The notes under the pieces were generated by a model. It was not told the origin of the DNA and did no database searches. It saw nothing but the letters and a program-made list of their open reading frames with translations. 64,000 bases of DNA from Myxococcales bacterium (GTDB taxonomy: Bacteria; Myxococcota_A; Polyangia; Polyangiales; JADJMO01), in contig JADJMO010000002.1 of assembly GCA_016709545.1 (NCBI GenBank), positions 372,001-436,000 on the forward strand, in the 5' to 3' direction. Made by a program: the position numbers and the translations under genes. How positions within the stretch are numbered: position 1 is the stretch's first letter; every line of letters begins with the position of its first letter. Shown one piece after another: positions 36,793 through 45,341 of the stretch.

Positions 36793-37424
36793 CCATGAGC
36801 GACCTCTGGCTGGACCAAGGAGCCGAACCGATGCGAGGACCCTTCGTGCCCTCGTGGCTGCCGCGTCGAGGCGCCACTCCTCCGCCTCCCCGCGAGACGA
36901 GCTTCTCGCAGCTCGCGGAGAAGCTCCCCCAGATCCCGAAGAGCCCGCCGCCGCCGGCCATCCCCTACGCCCCGGAGGGGTGGATCTCGCCCGACGAGGC
37001 CGACGCGCTGCACGCGCAGGTGGCCGCGGCCGAGGCGCAGCTCGCCGAGGCGATCGGCGAGCTCGCGCGGGTCCGCCGCGAGGTGCTGGCCGCGAGCGAG
37101 CCCGAGGTGGTGCGGCTCGCGCTGGCGATCGCCGAGAAGGTCGTCGACAAGACGCTCGAGCTCGATCCCACGATGATCGCCGAGTGGGCCGCGGAGGGCA
37201 TCGCCGCGCTCTCCACCAAGGAGGACGTCGTCGTCGCCATCGGGTCCGGCCTCGCCGAGCACGTGTTCGAGGCGGTGCGCGCGACGGGCGCGACCCTGGT
37301 CGTCGATCCGACGCTCGACCGCTACGGCTGCGAGGTGCGCGGCCGCTTCGCCCGGGTGCGCACCTCCGCCACCGACCGCTTCGCCCTCGTGGCCGAGTCG
37401 CTCCACGCGGAGAACGAGCCGTGA
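36789..37424 (+). CDS. fliH: Flagellar export ATPase regulator FliH
   Basis: It has about 211 residues: a Pro-rich N-terminus, a helical middle (DEADALHAQVAAAEAQLAEAIGELARVRREV) and a C-terminal domain related to V-ATPase subunit E (LALAIAEKVVDKTLELDPTMIAEWAAEGI). It binds FliI and docks it at the C-ring. The ATG at 36789 overlaps fliG's stop; the ATG at 36795 is an alternative. Confidence 0.82.
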   Translation: MTMSDLWLDQGAEPMRGPFVPSWLPRRGATPPPPRETSFSQLAEKLPQIPKSPPPPAIPYAPEGWISPDEADALHAQVAAAEAQLAEAIGELARVRREVLAASEPEVVRLALAIAEKVVDKTLELDPTMIAEWAAEGIAALSTKEDVVVAIGSGLAEHVFEAVRATGATLVVDPTLDRYGCEVRGRFARVRTSATDRFALVAESLHAENEP

Positions 37425-38731
37425 TCGACCTGCAGCACGTCATCCACCGCGTGCGACACTCGAATCCGACCCGGGTCGAGGGGCGCGTCGAGAAGGTGGT
37501 CGGGTTGCTGGTCGAGGTCGCCGGGCTCGCGCCGCCGATCGGCACCGAGCTCGAGGTCCGCGTCCGCGATCGGGCGCTGCTGCTCGAGGTCGTCGGCTTC
37601 CGCGACGGGCGCGCGCTCGCCGCCCCGCTCGGTCCCATCGCCGGCATCGAGCCGGGCGCGTGGGTGTCGACGCGCGCCGAGGCCGGCGAGGTCGAGGTCT
37701 CCGAGGCGCTCCTCGGCCGCGTGCTCGACGCCTTCGGGCGACCCCTCGATGGCATGCCGGCGCCGAAGTGCCTGCACCGCGTGCCGCTGCACGCGCCCCC
37801 TCCGCCGCCGTTCGCGCGTCGCCCGATCGAGGTCGCGCTCGAGACCGGCGTGCGCGCCCTCGACGCGCTGCTCCCCCTCGGCAAGGGCCAACGCATCGGC
37901 CTGTTCGCAGGCACCGGCGTGGGCAAGAGCACGCTGCTCGGCATGCTGTGTCGCCACACCAAGGCCGACGTCATCGTCGTCGGGCTGGTCGGCGAGCGAG
38001 GCCGCGAGGTGCTCGACTTCGTGCGCGGCGCCCTCGGCGAAGAGGGGCTCGCGCGCTCGGTGGTGGTCGCGGCGACGAGCGACGCTGCCCCGCTCGTGCG
38101 CGTGCGCGGCGCGCTGCGGGCGACCGCGATCGCCGAGTATTTCCGGGATCGCGGCCACTCGGTGCTGCTCGTGATGGACTCGGTCACCCGGTTCGCGATG
38201 GCGCTCCGCGAGGCGACCCTCGCCGCCGGCGAGCCGCCGCTCAGCAAGGGGTACACGCCCTCGGTGTTCGCCGCGCTGCCCTCGCTCCTCGAGCGCACGG
38301 GCAACGGCGTCGGCGAGGGATCGATCACGGCGGTGTACACGGTGCTCGTCGAGGGCGACGACCTGCAGGACCCGATCGCCGACGCGGTGCGCGGCATCCT
38401 CGACGGGCACGTGGTGCTCTCGCGCAAGCTCGCGGACCGCGGGCTGTTCCCCGCGATCGACGTGCTGCGCAGCGTCTCGCGCGTGGCGACGGAGATCTGC
38501 ACGTCGCAGCACCTCCGCGCGACCTCCAACGTACGCGACCGCCTCTCGGCCTACACCGAGGCGGCGGATCTCATCAGCATCGGCGCCTACGCCCCGGGCA
38601 GCGACCCCCGCGTGGACGCGGCGCGCGTCGCGGTGCCGCGGATCGAGGAGTTCATCCGCCAGGGCCTCACCGAGGTCACCGCGCGGCAGGACAGCATCGC
38701 GCAGGCGACCGCGCTCGGAGAGCTGCGGTGA
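37421..38731 (+). CDS. fliI: Flagellar type III export ATPase FliI
   Basis: It has 436 residues with a GTG start overlapping fliH's stop by 4 nt. The Walker A motif GTGVGKST, the GERGREV motif, the Walker B stretch LLVMDSVTRFAMALRE and ALPSLLERTGN identify the F1-beta-like export ATPase. It energises unfolding and delivery of export substrates with FliH and FliJ. Confidence 0.96.
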   Translation: MIDLQHVIHRVRHSNPTRVEGRVEKVVGLLVEVAGLAPPIGTELEVRVRDRALLLEVVGFRDGRALAAPLGPIAGIEPGAWVSTRAEAGEVEVSEALLGRVLDAFGRPLDGMPAPKCLHRVPLHAPPPPPFARRPIEVALETGVRALDALLPLGKGQRIGLFAGTGVGKSTLLGMLCRHTKADVIVVGLVGERGREVLDFVRGALGEEGLARSVVVAATSDAAPLVRVRGALRATAIAEYFRDRGHSVLLVMDSVTRFAMALREATLAAGEPPLSKGYTPSVFAALPSLLERTGNGVGEGSITAVYTVLVEGDDLQDPIADAVRGILDGHVVLSRKLADRGLFPAIDVLRSVSRVATEICTSQHLRATSNVRDRLSAYTEAADLISIGAYAPGSDPRVDAARVAVPRIEEFIRQGLTEVTARQDSIAQATALGELR

Positions 38732-39165
38732 CGCCGCGCCTCGCCCGCGTCAACCGCCTCCTCGGCGTGCGCGCGCGGGCGTTCGACGTCTCGCGCGCCG
38801 CGCGCCTCCGGGCGGCACAGGCGCTGCAAGAGGCGGAGGAGGAGCGCGAGACGATCACGTCGACGCGCGCCGCCGTCGCGCAGGAGGACATCGTCGTGGA
38901 GTCGATCGAGGATCTCTCGTCTCATCGGATGCGCCTCATGGCGCTGCAGCGCGCGGCCGAGGCCGCGGCGCGGGTGGTGACGCGGCTCTCGAAGGTGCAC
39001 GAGGAGGCCCGCGAGGCGGTGGTCGAGTCGCGCCGCGAGGTGCGCAAGCTCGAGCTGTTCCGCGACGCCGTGGAGCAGGGGTTCCGCGAGGACGAGGGAC
39101 GCGCGGAGCGCCGCGCGGAGGACGAGGCCTCGGCGCGCGTGGTCTCGAAGAAGGGGGCCGGATGA
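38728..39165 (+). CDS. fliJ: FliJ-like export coiled-coil protein
   Basis: It has 145 residues, GTG start, predicted to be one long antiparallel coiled coil rich in Arg, Glu and Ala. Position between fliI and fliK and size equal those of FliJ, the central stalk of the export ATPase. Sequence is poorly conserved in this family, so the call rests on structure and context. Confidence 0.75.
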   Translation: MTPRLARVNRLLGVRARAFDVSRAARLRAAQALQEAEEERETITSTRAAVAQEDIVVESIEDLSSHRMRLMALQRAAEAAARVVTRLSKVHEEAREAVVESRREVRKLELFRDAVEQGFREDEGRAERRAEDEASARVVSKKGAG

Positions 39166-40670
39166 TCGCCGCGGTGCTGCTCGCGACGCCGACGGCGAGC
39201 GCGGCCCCGCAGGTCGCCGCCGGCGCCGATGGGTTCTCGGCGCTGATGGCGCTGGCGACGGGCCCGACGGCCGCCGCTCCAGATATCTCCTCGCTGGAAG
39301 ACGCGACTGTATCGCCGGACTCCATCACCGAAGATCCGACCCAGGATCCGGCACTGTTGGCGCTGGCGATGGCGCCCTGGTTGACGCCTCCCGTCGCGCC
39401 GCCGACGGCACCCGTGGCGGAGACGCCCGTCGTCGAGGGCGGAGGCGAGCCGCCGGTGCTGGCAGGCGGGAAGGCCAAGCCCGCGATGTTCCTCGGCGCG
39501 ACGCCGGCCACGACGACGTCGACGCTCTCGACGCCGGTCACGCTCGGGTCCACCCCGACCACGCTCGCAGACCCGACCACGCTCGAGGCCCTCCCCACGC
39601 AGCGGGGGCCGATCGAGGGTGACGGCGCAGCGACCCCGGCGCCAATCGGCACGCCCGTCGCGCTGCCGAAGGCCCCCGCGCCGGCGAACGACGTCGGGAC
39701 GCAGCAGCTGCTGGCGAAGCTGACGGCGAACGCGCCGGCGAAGGTCGCCGGGCCGAGCACCGGAGGGCCGAGGGCCGCCCCGCGGATGCATGCGCCGACG
39801 CTCAACGCTCCGGTGGTCGCGCCGCAGGCCAAGTCGGCGACGGCGGTGTCCAAGCCTGTCGCGCCGCCGGTGCAGGCGCCGAACGCGCCGACGCTGCCTG
39901 CCGCCAACACGCAGACCGTGACGCAGCCTGTCGCCACCGCGCAGGCCTCGGTGCGCCTGGCTTCGCAAGCGGCGACGGCCCTGGCTGCGCCGCAGGCTCC
40001 CGGGGCGCCGAGCCCCACCGCGACGCGGCTCGGCCCGAAGCTCGCGCGCGTGGTCCCCCTCGCCACGAAGCCCGCGAACACCGCGACGCCGATCGAGCCG
40101 AACACCCCGCCGACGCTCGAGGCGCGCGTCGAGCCCAAAGACCTCGACGACTTCCGTCGCGCGTTCGCCGAGCCGAAGCCCGAGCCCACGATCACGATCA
40201 CCACGCTGCAGCAGGAGAAGCCCGTCGCGAAGGAGGCCGCCCCGCACGCGCCGGCAGCGACCGCGCCTCCGGCCGCGCGCTTCGAGGAGCTCGATCCGAC
40301 GCGCCTCGTGCGCAACGAGGCCTTCGTCCGCGCGAGCTCGGTGATGAGCCTGCGCCGCGGCGCCACCGGCGAGGTCCGCTCGCCGGAGCTCGGGCTCGTG
40401 AGCGTCTCGGCGGTGCCCTACGCGCACGGCCGCATCGAGGTGCAGGTCGACGCGGCGCGCCCGACGACCGGCGCCCTGCTCGTCGAGCACCGCGCGGCCC
40501 TGGTCGAGACGGTGCGCGAGGTCGCGGGCGGCGCGAACGTGCACGTAGGTCAGCACGGAATGGGCGCCGGCGGTCAGAGACAGTCGTCGAAGCAGCCGTT
40601 CGATCAGACCGAGATGGAGCCACCGGTCAAGCTGGCGATCGGCGGTCGCCGCAGCCGCTTCGTGCTCTGA
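39162..40670 (+). CDS. fliK: FliK-type hook-length control protein
   Basis: It has 502 residues. The first 340 are Ala/Pro/Thr-rich low-complexity sequence, as expected of the extended FliK ruler. The C-terminus holds a compact export-switch-like domain (ELGLVSVSAVPYAHGRIEVQVDAARPTTGALLVEHRAALVETVREVAGGANVHV). It is secreted during hook growth and switches export specificity. It ends the fliG operon, and its last 67 bases are overlapped by an antisense reading frame. Confidence 0.8.
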   Translation: MIAAVLLATPTASAAPQVAAGADGFSALMALATGPTAAAPDISSLEDATVSPDSITEDPTQDPALLALAMAPWLTPPVAPPTAPVAETPVVEGGGEPPVLAGGKAKPAMFLGATPATTTSTLSTPVTLGSTPTTLADPTTLEALPTQRGPIEGDGAATPAPIGTPVALPKAPAPANDVGTQQLLAKLTANAPAKVAGPSTGGPRAAPRMHAPTLNAPVVAPQAKSATAVSKPVAPPVQAPNAPTLPAANTQTVTQPVATAQASVRLASQAATALAAPQAPGAPSPTATRLGPKLARVVPLATKPANTATPIEPNTPPTLEARVEPKDLDDFRRAFAEPKPEPTITITTLQQEKPVAKEAAPHAPAATAPPAARFEELDPTRLVRNEAFVRASSVMSLRRGATGEVRSPELGLVSVSAVPYAHGRIEVQVDAARPTTGALLVEHRAALVETVREVAGGANVHVGQHGMGAGGQRQSSKQPFDQTEMEPPVKLAIGGRRSRFVL

Positions 40671-40882
40671 GCCAGTTTCAGGATTCGGCCTTCGCGCGCA
40701 TGCATGAAGATCTCCTTCACGTTCGCCTGGACCTGCTCCTCGGTCCAGTCCGGGTGGATCGAGCGCACGCGGGCCGCCTTGAGGCGACGAGCAGACCAGT
40801 AGAGGCGCTGCGCGGCCATCCACCGCTCCCCCGGCGTCATCCGCCGGAAGATCTCGGTGCGCACTTCCTCGGCGGATTTCAT
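40604..40882 (-). CDS. Small helical protein (MTPxxR-type), possibly frame-shifted at its end
   Basis: It starts MKSAEEVRTEIFRRMTPGERWMAAQRLYWSARRLKAARVRSIHPDWTEEQVQANVKEIFMHA. It is related in pattern to the broken small protein at 48108, which is paired with a nucleotidyltransferase; here no partner follows. As read the frame runs into the fliK 3' end. A one-base slip near 40690 would instead stop it at 40678, tail-to-tail with fliK. The start is supported by a TATCAT hexamer 8 nt upstream. Confidence 0.5.
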   Translation of the reverse strand: MKSAEEVRTEIFRRMTPGERWMAAQRLYWSARRLKAARVRSIHPDWTEEQVQANVKEIFMHAREGRILKLAQSTKRLRRPPIASLTGGSISV

Positions 40883-40890
40883 CGAGGTCG

Positions 40891-40896
40891 ATGATA
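40891..40896 (-). promoter_or_regulatory. -10 hexamer TATCAT
   Basis: On the minus strand it is 8 nt before the ATG at 40882. Confidence 0.3.
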
Positions 40897-40922
40897 GTCG
40901 CAGTTCCCTCGTGGAGCACGGG

Positions 40923-41398
40923 TCACGGACAGGCCTTTGCTTCGATGCCGACGGCCGTCTCCTCTGTGCCGCTGCACTTGCGCCACGGTGGGGCAGGTCG
41001 CCGTCGAAGCAGATCGCGCTGAGCCAGTAGATCTGCCCCGTGTCGCTGCGGGCGATGCACAGGGCAGCGCCGAGGCAGGCGCCGCCGTCCCTCGCCATCG
41101 CGCACCCGACCGTCGCCGCAGGCCGCAGGCACTTGCCGGCGGCGTCGACCTCGCGGGGCTGGAGCGCGAGGCATCCGGTGGGGCACGTCGTCCCGAGCGC
41201 GGGGCAGCCGCCGCCCTCGGCGGTGGCGTCGGGGAGCGTTTCCTTCGCGACATCCGCCAGCGTGTCAGCGGGCGCGTCGACGAGAGCATCGACGACCGCG
41301 TCCGCGCCGGTGTCGCCGGTGACCGGCGCGGCCGGGTCGGCGCTCGAACACGCGACGAGCGAGACGAGCGAGACCAGGAACGAGGCCGCAATGCGCAC
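40923..41398 (-). CDS. Cys-containing lipoprotein, one apparent frameshift near its C-terminus
   Basis: The GTG at 41398 opens a signal peptide with lipobox (LVAC at about residue 17). An Asp/Ala/Val linker is followed by a Cys-rich domain (CPALGTTCPTGCLAL, CLRPAATVGCAMA, CLGAALCIA, YWLSAICFDGDLPHRG). Near 40995 the frame slips: the preceding base-shifted frame gives KCSGTEETAVGIEAKACP and a stop at 40923. One missing base restores about 158 residues. It is a surface lipoprotein of unknown function, located between two flagellar operons but not clearly part of them. Confidence 0.6.
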
Positions 41399-41404
41399 GC
41401 AGAG

Positions 41405-41410
41405 AGTCTA
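41405..41410 (-). promoter_or_regulatory. -10 hexamer TAGACT
   Basis: On the minus strand it is 6 nt before the GTG at 41398, supporting that start. Confidence 0.35.
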
Positions 41411-41513
41411 CGCCGATGTATGTCCGTCAGGCTCCTGACTCGCGAACGCCGGGGCCCTGACGCGCGCGCAATCTCGCGGGTTTCCGGCTGCGATTTCGCG
41501 CTTTTCGTGCGCT

Positions 41514-41527
41514 GGCCTGCTTCCTGC
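41514..41527 (+). promoter_or_regulatory. Sigma-54 promoter of the flgD operon
   Basis: TGGCC-TGCTTCC-TGC: GG (41514-41515) and GC (41526-41527) are 10 nt apart. The GG is 27 nt before the ATG at 41541, the same geometry as flgG and fliG. Confidence 0.55.
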
Positions 41528-41540
41528 TGAAGCAGTCGAC

Positions 41541-42221
41541 ATGTCGATCGGCGCCCTCACCTCCGTGACCTCCACCACCGAGAAAGACCCGACGACCGGC
41601 GCGCCCAAGAGCACGCTCGACAAGGAAGCGTTCCTCAAGCTGCTCGTCGCGCAACTCTCGCACCAGGACCCCCTCAAGCCCATGGAGGGCACCGAGTTCG
41701 TCGCGCAGCTCGCCCAGTTCGCGAGCGTCGAGCAGTCGATGCAGCAGACGCAGGCGCTCGGCGATCTCGGCACCGCCGTCGCGGGCGTCTCGCGCCAGCA
41801 GGCGACGGCGCTCATCGGTCGCACCGTCACCGCGAAGGGCGGCAAGGCCTCGTTCGACGGCACCGCGCCGGTCTCGCTGAGCGCGACGCTCGGCGGCGGC
41901 GCGAAGGACGTGAAGGTCAGCATCCTCGACTCGAGCGGCAAGCCGGTGCGCACGATCGACCTCGGGCCGCGCGGCGCGGGCAACGTCGCGATGAGCTGGG
42001 ACGGCCGCGACGACGCCGGCAACCTGCTCCCCGCCGGCAGCTACAGCGTGCAGGTCCACGCCGTCGACGAGGCGGGCAAGCCCGTCTCGGCCGACCAGAA
42101 GATCTCCGGCACCGTCACCAAGATCAGCTTCGCCAAGGGCTACGCCGAGGTGGAGCTCACCGATGGGACCACCATCCCCCTCTCACAGCTCATCGAGGTC
42201 GGCGCTCCCGCCACGAAGTGA
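41541..42221 (+). CDS. flgD: Hook capping protein FlgD
   Basis: It has 226 residues. DKEAFLKLLVAQLSHQDPLKPMEGTEFVAQLAQFASVEQ is the diagnostic N-terminal motif. A hook-cap Ig-like domain (SILDSSGKPVRTIDLGPRGAGNVAMSWDGRDDAGN) follows. It caps the growing hook and allows FlgE polymerisation, and is the first gene of the flgD-flgE-fliL-fliM unit. Confidence 0.95.
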   Translation: MSIGALTSVTSTTEKDPTTGAPKSTLDKEAFLKLLVAQLSHQDPLKPMEGTEFVAQLAQFASVEQSMQQTQALGDLGTAVAGVSRQQATALIGRTVTAKGGKASFDGTAPVSLSATLGGGAKDVKVSILDSSGKPVRTIDLGPRGAGNVAMSWDGRDDAGNLLPAGSYSVQVHAVDEAGKPVSADQKISGTVTKISFAKGYAEVELTDGTTIPLSQLIEVGAPATK

Positions 42222-42255
42222 GCCCGACCGAAGAAGAAAGAACGGAGTACCACGC

Positions 42256-43542
42256 ATGTCCATCCTGAGAGCCATGTACGCGGGTGTGTCGGGGCTCGGT
42301 GCCGAGGGCCAGGCGCTCGGGGTCGTCGGTGACAACGTCGCCAACACCAACACCATCGGCTTCAAGGCCGGGCGCGCGATGTTCGCCGACGTCCTCGGCG
42401 GCGCCATCGGGACGGGCTCCTCGGGCGGCGGCGTACGCATGCTCGGGACCCAGCAGATGTTCACGCAGGGCGCGATCCTCAACACGGGTCTGCCCACCGA
42501 CATGGCGCTCTCGGGCGACGGCTTCTTCACCGTGCAGGGCACCGTCGACGGCATGACCGGCAGCTTCTACACGCGCGCCGGCCAGGGGAAGCTCCGCGCC
42601 GACGGCACGCTCGTCAACCCCGAGGGGCTCGCGTTCCAGGGCTACGCGATGAAGCCGGACGGCACCTACTCGCCCACCGCCTCCCCGATCCAGCTGCCCA
42701 CCGCGGCGCTCCCGCCGAAGGTCACCAAGACCCTCACCATCACCGCGAACGTCGACTCGTCGGCCACCACGCCGGCGCTGCCGTGGAACAAGGACAACCC
42801 TTCGGCGACGTCGAACTTCTCGACGAGCATGAAGGTCTACGACTCGCTCGGGAAGGCCCACGACGTCGACGTCTACTACCGCAAGACCGCCGCGGGCTCG
42901 TGGGACTGGCACGCGGTCACCCCCGGCGCGGACGTGGTCGGCGGCACCGCCGGCACCAACACCGAGATCGCCACCGGTACGATGACCTTCACCACGACCG
43001 GCGCGCTCAACACCAACACGGTGACCGCAGGCGGCACGGTGAGCTTCGTCGGCGCGACCGCGGGCCAGCCGCTCACCTTCGACATGGGCACCCCCATCGC
43101 CGCGGGCGGCACCGGCCTCACCGGCACGACCCAGTTCACCGCGCCGAGCAGCGTCTCGTCGCAGAACCAGGACGGCTATGCCTCGGGCGACCTCGCCGGC
43201 GTGAAGATCGAGGCCGACGGCACGGTGTCGGGCAGCTACAGCAACGGCGTCAACGTCCCGGTGGCCAAGCTCGCCATCGCCAAGTTCCGCGCCAACGAGG
43301 GCCTCGGCAAGGCCGGCCACAACCTGTGGATTTCCTCGCAGGCCTCCGGTCCCGCTGCGCTCGGCATCGCCGGGTCGGGTGGACGTGGCGCGATTGTCGC
43401 AGGGGCTCTCGAAGGGTCCAACGTCGACATCGCCGGCCAGTTCGTCGACCTCATCGCGCACCAGCGCTCGTTCCAGGCGAACTCCAAGACGATCACGACG
43501 GCGGACCAGATGCTCGAAGAGGTCGTGAACCTGAAGCGCTGA
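42256..43542 (+). CDS. flgE: Flagellar hook protein FlgE
   Basis: It has 428 residues. The N-terminus MSILRAMYAGVSGLGAEGQALGVVGDNVANTNTIGFKAGR and C-terminus VDIAGQFVDLIAHQRSFQANSKTITTADQMLEEVVNLKR are canonical, with a Thr/Gly-rich variable surface domain between. It is the structural subunit of the hook. A CGGAG ribosome-binding site lies 8-10 nt upstream. Confidence 0.96.
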   Translation: MSILRAMYAGVSGLGAEGQALGVVGDNVANTNTIGFKAGRAMFADVLGGAIGTGSSGGGVRMLGTQQMFTQGAILNTGLPTDMALSGDGFFTVQGTVDGMTGSFYTRAGQGKLRADGTLVNPEGLAFQGYAMKPDGTYSPTASPIQLPTAALPPKVTKTLTITANVDSSATTPALPWNKDNPSATSNFSTSMKVYDSLGKAHDVDVYYRKTAAGSWDWHAVTPGADVVGGTAGTNTEIATGTMTFTTTGALNTNTVTAGGTVSFVGATAGQPLTFDMGTPIAAGGTGLTGTTQFTAPSSVSSQNQDGYASGDLAGVKIEADGTVSGSYSNGVNVPVAKLAIAKFRANEGLGKAGHNLWISSQASGPAALGIAGSGGRGAIVAGALEGSNVDIAGQFVDLIAHQRSFQANSKTITTADQMLEEVVNLKR

Positions 43543-43550
43543 GGCCCACC

Positions 43551-44042
43551 ATGTCCGAAGAAAAGAAGGAAGAGAAGCCCAAGGAGGGCGACGCCAAGAA
43601 GGGCGGTGGTGGCAGCACCATCGTCATCGTGGCGGTGGCGGCCGCGGTGGCGGCGGGGGGCGCGGCGTTCGGCGGGGCCAAGCTGGCCGGCAAGAACGCG
43701 AGCGCGGCCCCGGCCCACCACGTGGCCGAGGCCAAGCCCCCGGGGCCCACGATGGCGCTCGAGCCGTTCGTCCTCACGCTCGGGGACAAGGACGGGAAGA
43801 GCCACGCGATGCGCCTCGCGCTCGCGCTAGAGTTCGATTCCCACGCCAAGGAGGACGAGCTCAAGAAGCTCGTGCCCCGCGTGCGCGACGCCACCCTCAC
43901 CTACATCCGCACCCTCACGTTCGAGATGATGGCGGACCCGGCGAGCCTCGAGAAGACCCGCGCGGCCCTGCTGGAGAAGATCCAGAAGGTGGGCGCGCCG
44001 AACGCAGAAAAAGTGCTGATCACCGACCTCGTCCTGCAATGA
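43551..44042 (+). CDS. fliL: Flagellar basal body-associated protein FliL
   Basis: It has 163 residues: a Lys/Glu-rich cytoplasmic start, one membrane helix (STIVIVAVAAAVAAGGAAFGG), and a periplasmic stomatin-like domain (MALEPFVLTLGDKDGKSHAMRLALALEFDS). It supports stator function around MotB. It lies 8 nt after flgE. Confidence 0.88.
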   Translation: MSEEKKEEKPKEGDAKKGGGGSTIVIVAVAAAVAAGGAAFGGAKLAGKNASAAPAHHVAEAKPPGPTMALEPFVLTLGDKDGKSHAMRLALALEFDSHAKEDELKKLVPRVRDATLTYIRTLTFEMMADPASLEKTRAALLEKIQKVGAPNAEKVLITDLVLQ

Positions 44043-44052
44043 GGCCCGACCG

Positions 44053-44877
44053 ATGAAGCGTCCCAAGCTGCTCGAGATCTCGGCCGACGCAGGGCGGGGC
44101 CGCCGTGCCGTCGAGACCATCGAGCAAGACCGGCCCGCGTACGAGGTCGCGCTGCGGCGGGCGCTCCCCTTCCTCTTGCGGCGCGGCGCGCCCATGCGGC
44201 TCGAGTCGGTGCGCCTCGCCTCGGTGACCGAGCTCCGCGAGGAGCTGCCGGCACCCCTGCATTTCCTGGACATCGTGACCGAGCCGGGCGGCTCTCCCGG
44301 TCTGCTCATCATGGACGCGGGCACGTGCTCCCTGTGCATCGACGCCGTGCTCGGCGGCGACGGTCAGTCGTTGCCACGGCTCTCGCCCGAGGGACTGTCA
44401 TTCGCCCAGCGCGCCCTCGTCAACCGGGTGGCGGACGGCGTCATCGCGGCGTTCTCCGACGCCCTCTTCGCGCGCACCGGGCTCCGGCTCGCCAAGCTCG
44501 GCACCCGCAGCTCCGACGCCCTCGGCGAGACCAGCCGCGTGATCTGCAACTTCGTGGTGGGCGAGCCCGGCCAGGAGGGTCGCCTGATCCTCGCGCTGGA
44601 GAAGGACGCGCTGCTCGGCCCGACCGTGACCGCCAAGCCCCAGCAGGGCGCGGATCCCCGGGTCGTGGCCACGCTCGGCGAGGTGGAGATCGAGGTGGTC
44701 GTCGAGCTCGGCCGCCTGCGGATGAAGCTCGGCGACGTCCCCAAGATCAAGGTCGGTGACACCCTGCGACTCGACCTCCCGGTGGAGGGGCAGGTGCGCG
44801 TGATCGCCGCGGGTCAGCTGGTCGCCAAGGGGCGTCCCACCCGCGTGGGCGAGCGCGTCGCCATCCGCATCGGCTAG
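44053..44877 (+). CDS. fliM: FliM-type motor switch protein lacking a visible CheY-binding peptide
   Basis: It has 274 residues against about 330 for typical FliM. The middle domain (PLHFLDIVTEPGGSPGLLIMDAGTCSLCIDAVLGGDG ... RALVNRVADGVIAAFSDAL) and the C-terminal SpoA domain (VEIEVVVELGRLRMKLGDVPKIKVGDTLRLDLPVEGQVRVIA) are present. The N-terminal EIDALL-like CheY-binding segment is missing, so switching by CheY-P may be altered. It forms the C-ring with FliG and FliN. Confidence 0.82.
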   Translation: MKRPKLLEISADAGRGRRAVETIEQDRPAYEVALRRALPFLLRRGAPMRLESVRLASVTELREELPAPLHFLDIVTEPGGSPGLLIMDAGTCSLCIDAVLGGDGQSLPRLSPEGLSFAQRALVNRVADGVIAAFSDALFARTGLRLAKLGTRSSDALGETSRVICNFVVGEPGQEGRLILALEKDALLGPTVTAKPQQGADPRVVATLGEVEIEVVVELGRLRMKLGDVPKIKVGDTLRLDLPVEGQVRVIAAGQLVAKGRPTRVGERVAIRIG

Positions 44878-44887
44878 GGCCGAGGGC

Positions 44888-44901
44888 GGCATGGGACTTG
44901 T
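44888..44901 (+). promoter_or_regulatory. Sigma-54-like element before fliN
   Basis: GGCAT-GGGAC-TTGT: the GG is followed after 10 nt by GT rather than GC, and lies 28 nt before the fliN ATG. A weaker match, supported by its position. Confidence 0.35.
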
Positions 44902-44915
44902 AACGGTCCCTGGGC

Positions 44916-45341
44916 ATGGACAACCCGTATCTGTTCGACGACGAGCCCTCGCCGGAGCCCCCTCCGCCGATGGCTTCGTCGCCAGAACCGCGCTCGCTGC
45001 CGCCGGCGGTCGCGTCGGCGTCGATGGGCGCTTCTCCCATGATCGAGTCGCGGCGGCCGTACGGAAACCTGCCTCCGTCGATGCCGCCGACCACGTCGAG
45101 CGACCTCGACCGGATCCGCGACGTCGAGGTCGAGCTGACCCTCGAGATCGGCCGCCGTCGCATGAAGATCGGGGAGGTCCTCCGGCTCACCGCGGGCGCG
45201 ACGCTCGAGCTCGGCAAGAGCATCGGCGAGCCCCTCGAGGTGTTCGTCAACGGACAGCTCCTCGGCCGCGGCGAGGCCGTGGTCGTGGGCGATCGCTACG
45301 GCCTGCGCATCACCGAGCTCGTGACCAAGGAGGGGCGATGA
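44916..45341 (+). CDS. fliN: Flagellar motor switch protein FliN
   Basis: It has 141 residues: a Pro/Ser-rich N-terminal extension and a C-terminal SpoA domain (IRDVEVELTLEIGRRRMKIGEVLRLTAGATLELGKSIGEPLEVFVNGQLLGRGEAVVVGDRYGLRITEL), a clear FliN. It forms the base of the C-ring and docks FliH. Confidence 0.93.
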   Translation: MDNPYLFDDEPSPEPPPPMASSPEPRSLPPAVASASMGASPMIESRRPYGNLPPSMPPTTSSDLDRIRDVEVELTLEIGRRRMKIGEVLRLTAGATLELGKSIGEPLEVFVNGQLLGRGEAVVVGDRYGLRITELVTKEGR

